NCBI GenBank assembly: GCA_964006375.1
Contig: OZ023262.1
Coordinates: 195,239,907-195,303,906 of the forward strand
DNA: 64,000 nt
Source of the DNA: Tillus elongatus
Taxonomy: Eukaryota > Arthropoda > Insecta > Coleoptera > Cleridae
Direction: 5' to 3'
Below the pieces are notes generated by a model. The model was not told where the DNA came from, searched no databases, and was given only the letters and a program-made list of their open reading frames with translations. Both the position numbers and the translations under genes were made by a program. This document shows positions 11,052 through 27,165 of the stretch, in pieces. How positions within the stretch are numbered: the first letter of the stretch is position 1; each line of letters starts with the position of its first letter.

Positions 11052-12890
11052 CTTTTTTATTATAAACAGTATACCATATCCAGCATATCTTAAAAATAGA
11101 ATCAAAATATATTTTTTTTCTAACCTAAAACCAAAACTATAACATATTGCAATAGATATAGGAACTGCTCATCTGATTTCAATAAACTAAGAAAACGCAA
11201 AAAAATCTCTCACGCCAGACCTGAATTTTATAAGGAAATGTCATATGTTTAGTAATATTGTTATTTCTGTACCCATAAGCATCTAAAATGACATATTACT
11301 CGATTTTTCATTAAAATGTTTTTCTCTTTCCTCTGAAGCGATTTTACTGACAAATAATACAGACTATCTGCTTTTGAGCAGCTACTTATATACCAACTTT
11401 GATGTCAATGGCTCAATTACAAACGAATTTAGTACTTCACCCCTGTATGATAAACAATTCAATTTCATGAGAAATTGTCAGGTCCGTCGTAACATTTGAT
11501 TAATGTTCTCAAAAAAATTAATTAAACATAGTACTCGATTTTAAATTTTAAAGTGCAAATTTCAGTGAATCGACCTTCTATATCTCACTCTTCTTCTAAA
11601 AGAACTTTGATCAAAAATAACCAGAGCCGTTTGCTGGTGGACTTCTATCTGTGCGTGCCAAATTTGAAGTATATAGCCTAACCCCTTAAAAAGTTATCGC
11701 GGGAGCTAACAGACATATCAGCCTACAGATCGACGGACCGACACAATTCTTTTTCCTTCACAGATCAGATTTATACATGTTCTGAGACATTTCACGACGT
11801 TTAAGCTATGACATTTTAATCGATTGTCCGTTCCCGTTAACATCCTTGGACAGGTAAGGCGATCTGGAACTTGCACTCGATAACAAATTTTCGTTTAGTG
11901 CTGTTCATACTTCGTGTTTTCTAGAATAAATAATTAAAACCAAAAATATGCAAACAAGCTATAAAACATGACTTCTGATAGGACTCTTTACAATTTTAAA
12001 TAATGTATATTCCCGCTGAAGATACCTTAAAGGTTTGAGTTTGAGGAATTAATCCCTTGACGCAAACTGTTACTGATCGATTTTGGAACTATTTTCTCTG
12101 CCGAGGAAAAGCCCGGGAGAACTGGACGTTTGGGAATCAATTATAACAGGTTCATTACATGCTCTTGATTAAATGTGTTAGTCACGATTTGCGTTGCCTG
12201 CACATTGGGCGGATCACGTACCGCGTAAAAAGTCGAGCTTTCTACATCGACAGCGCTCATCAATATTTGTCATTTTTTTAAATCAAACGAAGCTAAATGG
12301 AGTTAATTCCGTCGACAGGCATACAGCTACTGCTAAAATGATTAATTGCTGGCCGATATTCCTGCATGCCTCGCTTCGTATATTGGAGTAATTTATTTTT
12401 CAGCTGATAAGGTGGATTCACATCTTCAGCGAAAGCAGCTGAAAATATTAGCTCGGTTTTTACTGCAGTGAAATATTTTTAACTCATAGCGGAAGCAGAG
12501 TAACGAAAATCGAGCACGTACTTGGAATATGCTGAGCTTGTGGCTTTTATATGAGCCACTAAATATATTTCACGGAAGGTTTGCGGGAAAAAATCTCAAC
12601 TGACTATCGTAAGACACACCCTTCATTTATTTACGCACAATCTATTTTCGATGCAGGGTAATATATAAAGTGACATTAATTGTTAAGCCACCATCTTCAC
12701 GATTTTATAAAAGTCACTCTCAATTCTATACTAATTCCCCTAGTACTCTAAGCTGAGTCACCTTTTATGCTTAATTTTTAACAAAATTTTGATAACGCGC
12801 ACCTACCCTGATGTATGGAAGATAGCTAGAGTAATTTTATAATTTAAGTGACATTGTCGATCCAAGAATGAAAATTATAGGCCCAAATCG
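11052..12890. other. Non-coding stretch; possible RTE-like tail near 11.6 kb
   Basis: No gene recognised. At 11600-11755 the phrase GTGCCAAATTTGAAGTATAT...ACAGACATATC resembles the insect repeat seen twice at 37.1-37.7 kb. The part near 12.1-12.5 kb is less AT-rich and may be unique host sequence. Confidence 0.4.
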
Positions 12891-12894
12891 ATTC

Positions 12895-13012
12895 TTTCAA
12901 TATTTCGCGATTTTAAACGTCAAAATTGGCAACCTTTAGGCAAAGAACCTAAGAAATACGGGTTATGTAAAGAAAATGTTCCAGGAAGAGTGTTCTACAA
13001 ACCCTTAAGTTG
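12895..13012 (+). repeat. Repeat A long-arm fragment
   Basis: GCGATTTTAAACGTCAAAAT, then GGCAACCTTTAGGCAAAGAA and ACAAACCCTTAAG are diagnostic of repeat A. The copy ends before the next TA tract. Confidence 0.75.
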
Positions 13013-13040
13013 CAAATTAAAAAGACAAAAAGACAACACT

Positions 13041-13144
<104 letters not shown>

Positions 13145-13337
13145 AATAACTTCATTCTACCGCTGAGGTTTGATGAGTACTTTGATTACCAATGGCATGT
13201 ACCCCTATAATAAACTCGACAAATCAAAACATTCACGGCACCTCTATCACCAGTGGCAATTAACTGTGATGAAACAAAAACAACATACTTCACTCCTCGT
13301 CGTCACTCTTTGAATAGGTAGGTGTATAAGACTTGTG

Positions 13338-13340
<3 letters not shown>

Positions 13341-13407
<67 letters not shown>
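13341..13407. repeat. (TA)n microsatellite, 67 bp
   Basis: Perfect TA run, flanks GACTTGTGGTG and TTCGACAAACA. Confidence 0.98.
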
Positions 13408-13409
<2 letters not shown>

Positions 13410-14289
13410 CGACAAACAACACTTATTAACAAACACACATTTTACACAAATTAGAATTGTTGTAGCGTACTGCAGTCTTTATACTAATCTGAAAGATCCA
13501 AAAGAAAGCGAGTAAACATTTTAGATAAACATGTAAAATATATTTATTTGGTTTTATATATCACACATTTCAGTTTCTACTATTTATCCTTTAATTTAGG
13601 TAATCAAACGGTACATCAATCGATATTACTCCATTTTTTTCATACACAGGTGTCCCAAAAATGTCTGCCAAAATTTCTAGGACGTGTGGTGCACCAGAAA
13701 ATGAATGTAGTTTATTCTATAAGAATATTTCTTAAAATGCACCCCTAAGGAGCTACCGCCCCTAGAAAAAGACTCTAAAAAAGTTTTTTGGCATTTTCTT
13801 CAAAAATACTGCAGGTAACTTAATGAAATTTGACACAATGACGTAGTTTTTTATCAGAAATATTACTAATTTGTTAGAATGGTCATATTTCGTTCAGAGG
13901 CGTAGCTTACAAGGAGACTGGAATGGTTCAATTTTCATATCTTTTTCGTGCGTGGTTTCATCTAATACATTTATCGAAAATCTATAAGCTTCATTTACTT
14001 TACATAAAAAAAAAGTATTCTTGTTAAAATGTTTTAAAGTTGATCGTTTTCGAGTTTTTCGAGCTTTTGAAATCACTTGTCCAAAATGCCTTCGACAATC
14101 TTTTAAATAGGCCATGATATGAATTAAGCAAATGGGCCGGATGTCAGCGTGACATTGACGTATTTTTTGGAACTAATTTTTGAAAAATAAAACTGCAAAA
14201 AAGAAAACAAAATGAGGTGTGATAATCAAATGTAATATTTAAAACATGAAATAAAATAACTTTAGGATTATTTATAAACTCAAAAAACT

Positions 14290-14725
14290 TAATAACACTA
14301 ATAAACCACAACAAAATTAACAGATCCTAACAGGTGCTCAAACTCTGTGCCTCCGTTCTCTTGAATGCATAAATTTAATCTTTCGTATACATTTAACGTT
14401 AGATTATTTCACACTTTACGAGTATTTGGAAGATGTATACGTTCATTAATTGTTTTGTTTGTTAATTCCGCGACCAGGAAACATGTAAAACCCAATGAAT
14501 TCATTTCCTAAAGTAGGTACACAAACATTTATTTTAAAAGCATGTTGATAGTGAGACGCTAGTAACTCTAACTCTAGGATTTTCTTCGGCTCAGAAATGC
14601 GACTTATTATAATTAAAAACGTCCGCCCTCATTAGCGTTGCTTCGTCCGTAAATAAGATTTTGTTTTAAAAAAATGAATCAATTTCTTTCCGTTCAAGCA
14701 GTCATTTACAAAAGTCAAGTCTTAA
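14290..14725 (-). pseudogene. DD41D-family transposase, middle and C-terminal remnant
   Basis: The minus strand reads RPLRLDFCK, then ILFTDEATLMRADVFNYNKS, where the D of TDEAT is the first catalytic residue. A degraded stretch ends in GTEFEHLLGS, the family's C-terminal signature. The second and third catalytic residues have been lost by deletion. It continues the N-terminal half at 16134-16487 and was separated from it by a LINE insertion. Confidence 0.7.
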
Positions 14726-15065
14726 TGGCCTATCCTCTGCCTGTGATTTTGGTTCCCTAATTCCACTTCAAGTCTAACTACCCCTACATCACCTATCTTA
14801 TTGAACTCGCATACATAGTTATATTTTTCTCTAATAAATATGCACACACCATCATTCTTATTGTACCTGCCATTATTGTAAACCTATTATACCCCTCAAG
14901 ACCGTAAAGGTGCGGGTCCTGCAATTGCCAAGTTTCAGTCAATACAATAGTATCAAGGTCATCAAAGTTTCTTGACAGACTTCGAATATTCTGGTGAAAG
15001 ATTACGAAACCCGGCACACTCAACTCATTCAATACACCCTCACAATCCCTAACCTCGTCTGCCAC
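14712..15065 (-). pseudogene. LINE ORF2 endonuclease N-terminus
   Basis: The minus strand encodes FVIFHQNIRSLSRNFDDLDT, IVLTETWQLQDPHLYGLEGY and, after a frameshift, GVCIFIREKYNYVCEFNK. This is the start of an apurinic/apyrimidinic-type (APE) endonuclease of a Jockey/CR1-group LINE: the Asn of HQNI and the Glu of LTETW are conserved active-site residues. A stretch between the two is missing. The rest of ORF2 is absent. It lies head-to-head with an ORF1 fragment on the opposite strand. Confidence 0.8.
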
Positions 15066-15579
15066 TTAAGTCTCAATCTGTGGAGAGCTGTAATCTCTCA
15101 GATAAGGATATATGGCTGGACAAATGCAAATTAGCTATCACCAGTATAAAATGACCTCTAGATAAGTTAAAAAAAAGTTAACCACACAATACTTACATAC
15201 AACTAAAATTAAGAAAAAAAGTCAACAGATAAGTTTATATATGCACATATTATAATGCACATATAGAACCTAAAAACCACAAAACTGCCAAACCAAAGTG
15301 ACCGCAACATCCCCAAAGACTTCTGCCTGAAAAAAAAAACATACCAAAACAGACAGCCATGATATTAAGATCCGACTACAAATACACAATAAAACAAATC
15401 TTAAGAAAAATACAGTTCACAGCTAATCAAATAAAGAATGCTGCTGGCTTAGCCTTGGCTGTGTTCGAACTGCAGAGCTGGTGCCGGTGCCGCTGCTACA
15501 AATACAACAAATCGTCCCGCTGCTGCTGGAGACGGAGGAGCATAACTAGCGTGGCCGTAGTCGAGAAGGATGCTGCGGG

Positions 15580-16134
15580 TCCACCAGCTGTACCTGGGGC
15601 TGCGCAGTTTACTCTTCCTTTAAGCTCTGACATGCGTCCTGAGGATGCGGGTCTTACCAGCATTCATAGAGAGATTTGGACGGAACTAAGGACGCTATTA
15701 TATTTTGTTCAAATAAGATTTCCGATTTTGAAGTTATAATGCAAGGATTTTAAGACCTATACAAAAAAGGTAGATAATTTGCAAGTTCAGACTAAAAATT
15801 TTTTGTCGGAGTTTAGGGCACTCAACACCAAAATTGATGAAATGGGACAGTTTTCTAGAAGCAACAATGTTGAAGTGTTTGGCATTCCATAGAAGAATGA
15901 CAAAAATCTTGTTGAGCTGGTACAGAAAATAGGTGAATTTACAAATTGCCCTGTAGAACGTAGTCATATTGACACTGTATACCGGGTGCATACAATAATC
16001 TCAGATAAACCTAAAACTGTTGTGGTCAGATTTAATTCACGGAACATTAGAGATAATTTTCTTGCGGCTTGGAAAATTGGGAGATGCTGGGCATTCTGGT
16101 GTGAATATTCAGGGGGTTGGCGATTCACTAAAAT
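15580..16134 (+). pseudogene. LINE ORF1 (RNA-binding protein) fragment
   Basis: Plus-strand frames read EIWTELRT, KVDNLQVQTKNFLSEF, FSRSNNVEVFGIP, NCPVERSHIDTVYRV and KTVVVRFNSRNIRDNFLAA. This is the coiled coil followed by the RRM-like domain found in many insect LINE ORF1 proteins. One in-frame stop and at least two frameshifts are present (near 15690, 15745 and 15890). The upstream part back to 15359 is open, but I cannot assign it. It ends abruptly at 16134, where the host transposase resumes on the other strand. Confidence 0.72.
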
Positions 16135-16487
16135 GGTAAGTATGTAGTTGCTGTTCTTTCAAAATTTTAAACGCACTTGCATGGGAAATATTAGTGCTTG
16201 ATGCTAATCTGCGCTAACTAATTTCAGGCTCATTAAAAACGGTTTCCAAAACTTGTTCCTCAATTTCTACCATTCGTGCACTTCTAGGACGTCCTCCATC
16301 TGCGTTTGTTATACTAAGCGAACCGTTTATTCGGAATCTTTGCTCTATTGCCAAAAAGGTTCTTCGACTCGGTAAATTTCTAGTAGGAAATCTTTCTGCA
16401 TATCTTCTCATAGCTGCACTCTAATTTCCCAACCACTCATCCAAGGTTAAAATCATATAAAATTGTTCAGCATACGTATAATTTGCC
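16134..16487 (-). pseudogene. DD41D-family transposase, N-terminal half
   Basis: Reading from ATG at 16487 on the minus strand gives MANYTYAEQFYMILTLDEW, an in-frame TAG, and then MRRYAERFPTRNLPSRRTF and GGRPRSARMVEIEEQVL. It continues, after another stop, as RRLASSTNISHASAFKILKE to HTYHF. This is the two-part helix-turn-helix DNA-binding region of the family. The catalytic part lies 1.4 kb further along the same strand, at 14290-14725. Confidence 0.82.
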
Positions 16488-16768
16488 ATTTGTTTTTAAA
16501 TAAATAAATAACAGAAATAATAAAGTGACATTTACAATCCGTCAAACAATGTCAAGCTTGTAACATGTCGCGTCTATTTAATAAGCGTGACATGTCACAC
16601 GCGTCAACGCCGTTCACTTTTAAGCTTCTGAATCAATCCCTTTTGTGACGTCAGTGTCCAAGTCCCTTCAGTGAAGTCAAACTCGGCGGTCGGTTACTCT
16701 ACCGCACCCAACTCACTGGAACACGCCTGCATTCGAGCTAGTTTTGTGACGTGTCTGCGATAAGAGAA

Positions 16769-16879
<111 letters not shown>

Positions 16880-17189
16880 GCTTGTAACGCATGCCACGCT
16901 CTCTTCTGTTTAAAGTCGACCAAGAGATGAAATCTTACAGCTAAATTTTAGTCGAAAAACAGCATGCCTAAATGGGTAAGTCTTATATTTAAATACCGAC
17001 TTATTTCCAGTTGCTCGTACATTTCTTTGCTTGATAATAATGGTAGATTGCTTGTAAAGAAGTCATTTAAGATTTTGTTTCATATACGTTAGTTTATTTC
17101 CAATTATTGACACAGATAAATTTTGTAAGTAAGCTCAACCTGCTACCAGCCGCCTTATGTAAATCATTAAGCCCTGAACCATTACTTAT

Positions 17190-17725
17190 ATCCATGGAAT
17201 TTGATAGCACCCCGTTAAGGAGCCCCTTCAACACCATCGCCAGGGAGGAGCCCCCTCAACAACAACATGATTTAGGAGCCCCTTCAAGAACACCTTACTG
17301 ACACCGTTAAGGAGCCCCATCAACAACAACACCGTTAAGGAGACCTCACCCCCCCCCCCCCAACAACACCGTTAAGCCCCCCAACAACACCGTTAAGCCC
17401 CCCTTAACAACAACACCGTTAAGGAGCCCCCCCCATAACAACCCCGTTAAGGAGCCCCCCCCCCCCCCCCCAACAACGACAACACCGTTAAGGAACCCCT
17501 TCAAGAACACCTTACTGACACCGTTAAGGAGCCCCCTCAACAACAACACCCTTAAGGAGCCCCCTCAAGAACACCTTACTGAACTCGTTAAGGAGCCCCT
17601 TCAACACCATCGCCAGGGAGGAGCCCCCTCAACAACAACATCGTTAAGGAGCCCCCTGAATTGCACATCGTTAAAGAGACCCCTTCAACACCATCGCCAG
17701 GGAGGAGCCCCTCAACCTAAAGCTG
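17190..17725. repeat. C-rich minisatellite (GTTAAGGAGCCCC units)
   Basis: An irregular tandem repeat of about 25-40 bp. Core phrases are CCGTTAAGGAGCCCC and CAACAACAACACC, with a longer unit including CACCATCGCCAGGGAGGAG. Runs of up to ~14 C occur (17347-17360 and 17454-17470). Strand composition is strongly asymmetric: C and A on the plus strand, almost no G runs. It is unlike its AT-rich surroundings and lies within the nested element. Confidence 0.9.
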
Positions 17726-18912
17726 GAAGTTAAGTACACTATTTATTTGTGGTTTTTTTTTGAGTAGGGTATGCTCCATTCATTTTTACAGTGTTACATG
17801 CCATGTCAAAGTAATCGATTCATATTTTTCTTTTATCCAATTTGCTTGATTGAATTCGCTGCATTGTATAGATTCAATAACATTTTTAAATAAACTGATT
17901 TTATTCATGATACCTGATTTTTATTTGTACATCTTGAAACCTACCAACTGCAAGTGCCTAAACCCAAGCCCTGAGATAATTTGCGTTATATTATATTATT
18001 TTAGTGTTCAGTAAATATTTTTCGTTATATTGGGCTTTAGTATATTTTATGTTATACTGTCTCCACAACGTGGGGCTCGGTAAATTTTTCGTTATAAGCT
18101 GACATCCTGCTCATTTGCTTAATTTATATCATGGCCTATTTAACAGATTTTCGAAAACATTTTGGACAAATCATGTCAAAAGCTTGAAAAACACGTCAAG
18201 ATTCAACTGCAAATTACTCGAAAACGGAGAACTTTAAAACATTTTAACAGGAATACCTTTTTTATGTAAAATAAACGAGGCTTTGAGATTTTCGATAAAT
18301 GTATTAGATAAAACCACGCACAAAAAATATATGGAAATTGAACCATTCCAGCCCTCTTTTAAGTTACGCCTCTGAATGAAATATGACGATTCTAACAAAT
18401 TAGTAATATTTCTCATAGAAAACTACCCCATTGTGACAAATTTCATTAAGTCACCTGTAGTAGTTATGAAAAAATGTCAAAAAACATTTTTAGAGTCTTT
18501 TTTAGGGGCTGTAGCTCCTTAGGGGTGCATTTTAGGAAATAGTTTTATAGAATAAACGACACTTATTTTTTGGTGTACTATACGTCCTAGAAATTTTGGC
18601 AGACATTTTTGAAACACCTTGTATGTTGGCCGTTACTACTTTCAGAATAACGGTAAAATATATCAAATACGTGGTTTGGTTTAGTATTAAGTAGTTTGGA
18701 TCTCCGCAAATACTTAATAGTATTACATGTTTCTGCACCCATGTAATTACAAAAAATAACATGTGTGGCATCGTTGATCAGAAACGGTACACTTCTAAAA
18801 CAATCCTGTTAAAAATCAATAATAAAAAAACAACAATAAACCAGTAGCTATACAGCTAGTTCTATTAAACATACGGGCGACATCTAGCAGTAGACGTTCA
18901 AAGTTCGCACTT

Positions 18913-18916
18913 ACCT
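18913..18916 (-). promoter_or_regulatory. 5' splice site of CASK exon (AAG|gtaagt)
   Basis: The minus strand reads CATTTTAAG|gtaagtgcg, a consensus donor directly after the last codon of the second L27 exon. Confidence 0.88.
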
Positions 18917-19088
18917 TAAAATGCGGCCGACACAGCAGATCCCTCAACTCCTGTAGATCCCTGTGGTCCGTATCGCGTCGATGTTCCAGTTCCCTAAGGG
19001 CGTCTGCGGCATCGCGCGCCCTCTGCACGGCGTCGCTTGGCGGTGATCGAACGGGCGTCGCTATTCTGCTAACTATTTTGTCGTACAA
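18915..19088 (-). CDS. CASK: CASK exon encoding most of the second L27 domain
   Basis: CASK is a membrane-associated guanylate kinase scaffold at synapses and cell junctions; its L27 domains bind partners such as Veli/LIN-7. This 174-bp exon (58 codons) begins after TATTACAG and ends at AAG|gtaagt, phase 0 on both sides. It reads LYDKIVSRIATPVRSPPSDA, VQRARDAADALRELE and LRDLLCRPHFK. From knowledge of the family, LYDKI, PPSDAVQRA and the closing QPHF-like motif are CASK signatures. GC content is much higher than around it. It continues in frame from the exon at 44685-44803. No later CASK exon was found down to base 1. Confidence 0.92.
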
Positions 19089-19352
19089 CTGTAATAGAGG
19101 TAACAAACATATTACAGTTTTCTGTAAAACAGCGCCAATAATTGATTATGCTAATTTAAAAGAGCAATAGAAAGGGGGAACTTAAAATACAGATTAAATT
19201 ACGTAGGTATATTAACACTGAAAAGGTGTCAAATTCAACTTTCTGTAACAAGATAAAATACTATTTTCTTTGACGAGGTGCTATACATACATTCGAACCC
19301 TATGTTGCTGCTTTACTTCTCACTATTTAGAGCGATACGATAGTTGCATATG

Positions 19353-19382
19353 ATAATAATAATAATAATAATAATAATAATA
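19353..19382. repeat. (AAT)n microsatellite
   Basis: About nine to ten ATA/AAT trinucleotide units after GCATATG. Confidence 0.95.
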
Positions 19383-19604
19383 TATTCAGTAGTAAAATTA
19401 TACAATTAATCGAAAAATAAACATAGGCTTTGTACTTGTAGCTGATACAATTTTAGATATGTATACGTCCAAACATAAGGTCTAAAATCTTCTGAAATGA
19501 TACCATAACTTTTTCTACCTTTTTATAAACAGATTGGTTTACATTAAAAAGATTTTTGCATATACGTACTTGATATACCATATTCATTTTGTAAAAAACC
19601 ACTT

Positions 19605-19791
19605 TTCTATTGAGTTTTCTTTAAAAAATTCACTAATGAGATCGCGATTTTGAATTAAAAAATTTTTCTTCAAACTGGGACCCATATAACCCATATCCGG
19701 GGTCAGTTTCAATTTCTATATGTTACTCCCAAATTTGATATAAATCAGTACATTATTTTTTGAGTTATCGGAGTGATACATACACAAACAG

Positions 19792-19871
<80 letters not shown>

Positions 19872-20575
19872 GTGTGTATGTATCACTCCAATAACTCCCC
19901 GATAACTTAAAAAATAATGGACCGATTTCAGTCAAATTTGGGAGCACCTTCCTTTTGCAAATGGCTTGAAAAAATTCGTTAGGCGGGAAAATCAGCGTAG
20001 TTTTTCGAGGGCAAATGTTGTGTTTTCTTTCGGAATATTTTTTATATCTCCGGAAATAGCAACGCTATGGCACCCAAATTTGATACGCGGGTTAACACCA
20101 CAAAAAGTTAACTACATACCAAATTTCAGATCTGTAGGTTAAAAGACAAAAAATGTATAGGCATTTAATTAATTAATTAAAAATTTGGGTGCGACTGATG
20201 ACTAGAGAAACGCACAAAAACAAAATATGTTGTGTGGATAACAAAATCTATTGTATATTACGCACAAAGATCAAGTTCTTTTGGGGCAAAAAGGTAAATA
20301 AATACCAGAATAATTACTTTTAAAATTTTATAGTTTCTCCTCTTAGAACGTCAAAGTCGAGATTTGAAACGTCAAAATGGTCAACTTTTAGGCAAAGAAC
20401 CTGGAATGAATACGGGTGATGTAAAGAAAATGTTGCAAGAAGTGTGTTTTACAAACCCTTAAGTTTCAGCTTCAACCGTCGCGATTCTTCATTTTACTAA
20501 AATATTTCCAGAAAATTGATTTCAAATAGAACCTTTCTTTTATGCTTTGGCAGTAGTTTTAGTTATAGAGTGAAG
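19605..20575 (+). repeat. Repeat A, near-complete copy with symmetric TA core
   Basis: The short arm (AATTCACTAATGAGATCG, CCATATCCGGGGTCAG) is followed by a TA tract and the long arm (AAATTTGGGAGCACCTTCC, AACGTCAAAG, CTTTGGCAGTAGTTTTAG). Unlike other copies, the long-arm start is duplicated in inverted form on both sides of the TA tract (19729-19790 and 19868-19945). Confidence 0.85.
19794..19867. repeat. (TA)n microsatellite, 74 bp, at a dyad centre
   Basis: The flanks are reverse complements of each other (GTGATACATACACAAA...TTTGTGTGTGTATGTATCAC), so the tract is the centre of a ~200-bp palindrome. Confidence 0.97.
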
Positions 20576-20934
20576 AAAAAACTTTGTGCCCCTTTCTGAG
20601 CACATTGTGCGTATAGAGAAGTGTGATACTTGGCATAGATAACGTGCATAGGGACAGGAAGTGCAGAAAGATAAAATGTATATACATGATGTGTTACAAA
20701 TAGAATAAACCATGATTTGTGTTAATGAGACAATCGGATTCCACTGTTCTGAGCTGACCGTTAATTAATACGTGAAATGTCAAACACATTTAGCTCTGTG
20801 GTCAAACAGTCGCACTGAGATTATAAAAGTATACTCTATGACAAAAGAACATCAATAACGTTCAAACCTAAAAATTCAATTTATTATGGTCGAATTTCGA
20901 CCACTGCACAGGCCCAGTATGTTTAATCGTTTAA

Positions 20935-21075
20935 TACTCTATAATTTTTAGCAAATTTTCGTAGAAAAAATTTGCTAGGAATTAATCGCGACTTTTGGAT
21001 TTCCAAAAAAGATCTACAAATGAGCGTAACTAGGACCTCTAGAACCCATACACAGTCTTAGTTTCAGTTTTTATC
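20935..21075 (+). repeat. Repeat A short-arm copy
   Basis: Contains the palindrome TTAGCAAATTTTCGTAG / AAAAAATTTGCTA, then GACCTCTAGAACCCATA. It runs into repeat B. Confidence 0.75.
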
Positions 21076-21081
21076 TGTTTT

Positions 21082-21430
21082 CACATTACAGGGTGACGCA
21101 TTTTTACGGTAAAGCTCAATATTGCCGTTACTAGAAAAAAATGTGTATGTTAATTATAGGGTGTCTTGAGATGCATCTTATAAAATTATTTCGACAATCA
21201 CAGGCTAGCCCATAACTCTTTGGTGATACAAATTGGCTTTTCTTAAATCGAACACCTCTTATATTATTGCATTTTTGCATTTTCCATCGAATTTATAATG
21301 CATATTTGTAAAAAAAATGTGGTAGCGATCATCGTTTTCGAGACATTTCAATTGTTTCACATTTTTAGCACATATCATAAAGTCTGGATGCAGTAAGTGC
21401 GTTATGGTAGTGAATTTTCATAGAAAATCT
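21082..21430 (-). repeat. Repeat B joined to a repeat C end
   Basis: B phrases are CAGGGTGACGCATTTTTACG, TAATTATAGGGTGTCTTGAG and TGCATTTTTGCATTTTCC. They lead into the C terminus GTCTGGATGCAGTAAGTGCG at 21393. The same B-then-C order occurs at 56435-56700. Confidence 0.75.
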
Positions 21431-21439
21431 GGCACCAAA

Positions 21440-21705
21440 TATTTTTATTACTTTTTTTTCTTGCAACATAAAAATCTAAATTTTGGTGTATAGGTAACTT
21501 TGTATATCGTAAGCCTACCTACCAAATTTGGTTACCATAGCTTCTTTATTTTTTTGAGATAACAATTTTGTTCGATAGAGTACTCAAAATTTTCCCTGAA
21601 ACCTGGCTAACTAACATTTCCAAGCCACTTACAAAAGGAAGGTGCCAAATTTTAATAAAATCGGCCCATTAGCTTTTGAGTTATCGGTGTAATACATACA
21701 TTTTG
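21440..21705 (-). repeat. Repeat A long-arm fragment
   Basis: Carries AAATCTAAATTTTGGTGTAT, TACCAAATTTGGTTACCATA and AAAATCGGCCCATTA, ending in GAGTTATCGGTGTAATACA. The TA tract expected next is absent; the SINE follows instead. Confidence 0.75.
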
Positions 21706-21713
21706 TAAGGAGG

Positions 21714-21940
21714 GTAGCAATCTTTAATGTGCCCAACAGCGCATAGACACGGGACCGACGGCTTTACGCCCTCTCCGAAGGGAGGAACGTGCACACATTC
21801 AACGTGCTCAATTACAATGCTACAACCTCGGTTGATGTTAATTGTACAGTATGTACTGAAACAGTGAAAGGGGAACCCTGGGAATCGAACACAGTACCCT
21901 TCGGTTCAGAGACACACGTTCCAAGGCTCTTTGTCTTGAA
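21714..21940 (-). mobile_element. tRNA-derived SINE, partial, inverted copy
   Basis: It carries the complement of the SINE body and box B (GGGAATCGAACACAGTACCC). Part of the distal tail is missing compared with 5319-5669. Confidence 0.82.
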
Positions 21941-21967
21941 CTTAATTACCATGTTATATGTAAATGT

Positions 21968-22314
21968 CAGCCTCGGTGGTTCAGTGGTAAGTACTTGTGC
22001 TTTTTAGACCCAAGGGTCCTGCGTTTGATTCCCAATAGAAGCGTCAAATTCTTTTTCAGTACATACTGTAAATTCAGACAACTTGAGGTTGTGGCATTGT
22101 GTTCGATCAAAATGAATGTCGGCACGTTCAGGCCTTCGGATGGGGCGTAAATCCACCATTTCCGTGTATCATGCAATGTTGGGCACGTTAGAGATCCCTA
22201 TTCTCCTTACAGAAAAGCAGAGGATCGGTAAAAATTTCATAGTGAGTGAAACAGCACCCTTATGTCGGTGATTGTCCATAGTCGCGGAAATAGTTTGAAG
22301 AAACAAAATACAAT

Positions 22315-22318
<4 letters not shown>
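21968..22318 (+). mobile_element. tRNA-derived SINE, full-length copy
   Basis: Box A (CGGTGGTTCAGTGGTAAGT) and box B (GCGTTTGATTCCC), then the family body to GACTGTCC-like/ATAGTCGCGGAAATAG and a short A-rich tail that enters a TA tract. It lies head-to-head with the copy just upstream. Box B differs from canonical GGTTCGA by one base, so transcription may be weak. Confidence 0.85.

Positions 22319-22320
<2 letters not shown>

Positions 22321-22400
<80 letters not shown>
22321..22400. repeat. (TA)n microsatellite, 80 bp
   Basis: Perfect TA run just after the SINE tail (AATACAATAACAAA). Confidence 0.98.
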
Positions 22401-24473
<2,073 letters not shown>

Positions 24474-25210
24474 AGTCTGGACGCAGCAAAGGCGTTATGG
24501 TAGTGACTTCTCATATCAATGTTTTTAACAGAAAATATATCTTTTTTTAATAAAAGCAGGCATCAAATTTGGTTTCCAGTATAACCTATATAGTAGAAAC
24601 AATGTACCATAATTCATCAAATAAGCTTTTCGAGAAAACTCCCAAAAAAGTTTTTTGCATACAAATTTACAAACAGTTTTTTCACGAAAATACGCAGATA
24701 TTTTTTTAGGTAACTTATTAAACATTTATTATTATGCCCTTCATTTCTGAAACACAAAATACAGACTACTCTATTTGAAACAACTGGGTTACGGCAGTTT
24801 GATTTTTTCTAATTCAGTACTATTTGAGAGCGGCCGGTGCATGGCATCTCGATTTTTTCATTAAATAACATAAAAGAAACCTCTCTGAATGCCTCACTTG
24901 CATTAGATTCCGATTTTTGCTGGTAAAAACACCGTATCATAATCTTTTATATGTGTCAAAAATGTGAAAAGTTGAACAATTGAAATAACTCGAAAACAAA
25001 CATGCATTACAATTCGATGAAACATGCAAAAATGCAATAATGTAAGGCGAGTTCGATTTAAAAAATAAAATTTGAATCGCCAACGACTTATAGGCCACCT
25101 GTAATTGTCGAAATAATTTTTAAGATGCAGCTCCAACTGCAGCTATTCTAATTTGAAATATTTAATAACAGTTCGCTACCATAACGCACGTGCTGCGTCC
25201 TGAACTTCTT
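24474..25210. repeat. Composite of repeats C and B with inverted C ends
   Basis: Starts GTCTGGACGCAGCAAAGGCG and ends with the complement near 25170-25205 (CTACCATAACGCACGTGCTG). The interior includes CAGGCATCAAATTTGG, ATAACCTATATAGTAGAAAC and repeat B (AAATGCAATAATGTAAGG). It is a longer relative of the ~290-bp C elements. Confidence 0.7.

Positions 25211-27165
<1,955 letters not shown>

Noticed and set aside
15359..15580. Cys/Arg-rich N-terminal part of the frame upstream of LINE ORF1
   Set aside because: Could be an ORF1 zinc-finger region, but the Cys spacing fits no finger I know; left unassigned.
21789..22176. Small open frames on both strands over the SINE copies
   Set aside because: They repeat at each SINE copy and change with each lesion; SINEs do not encode proteins.
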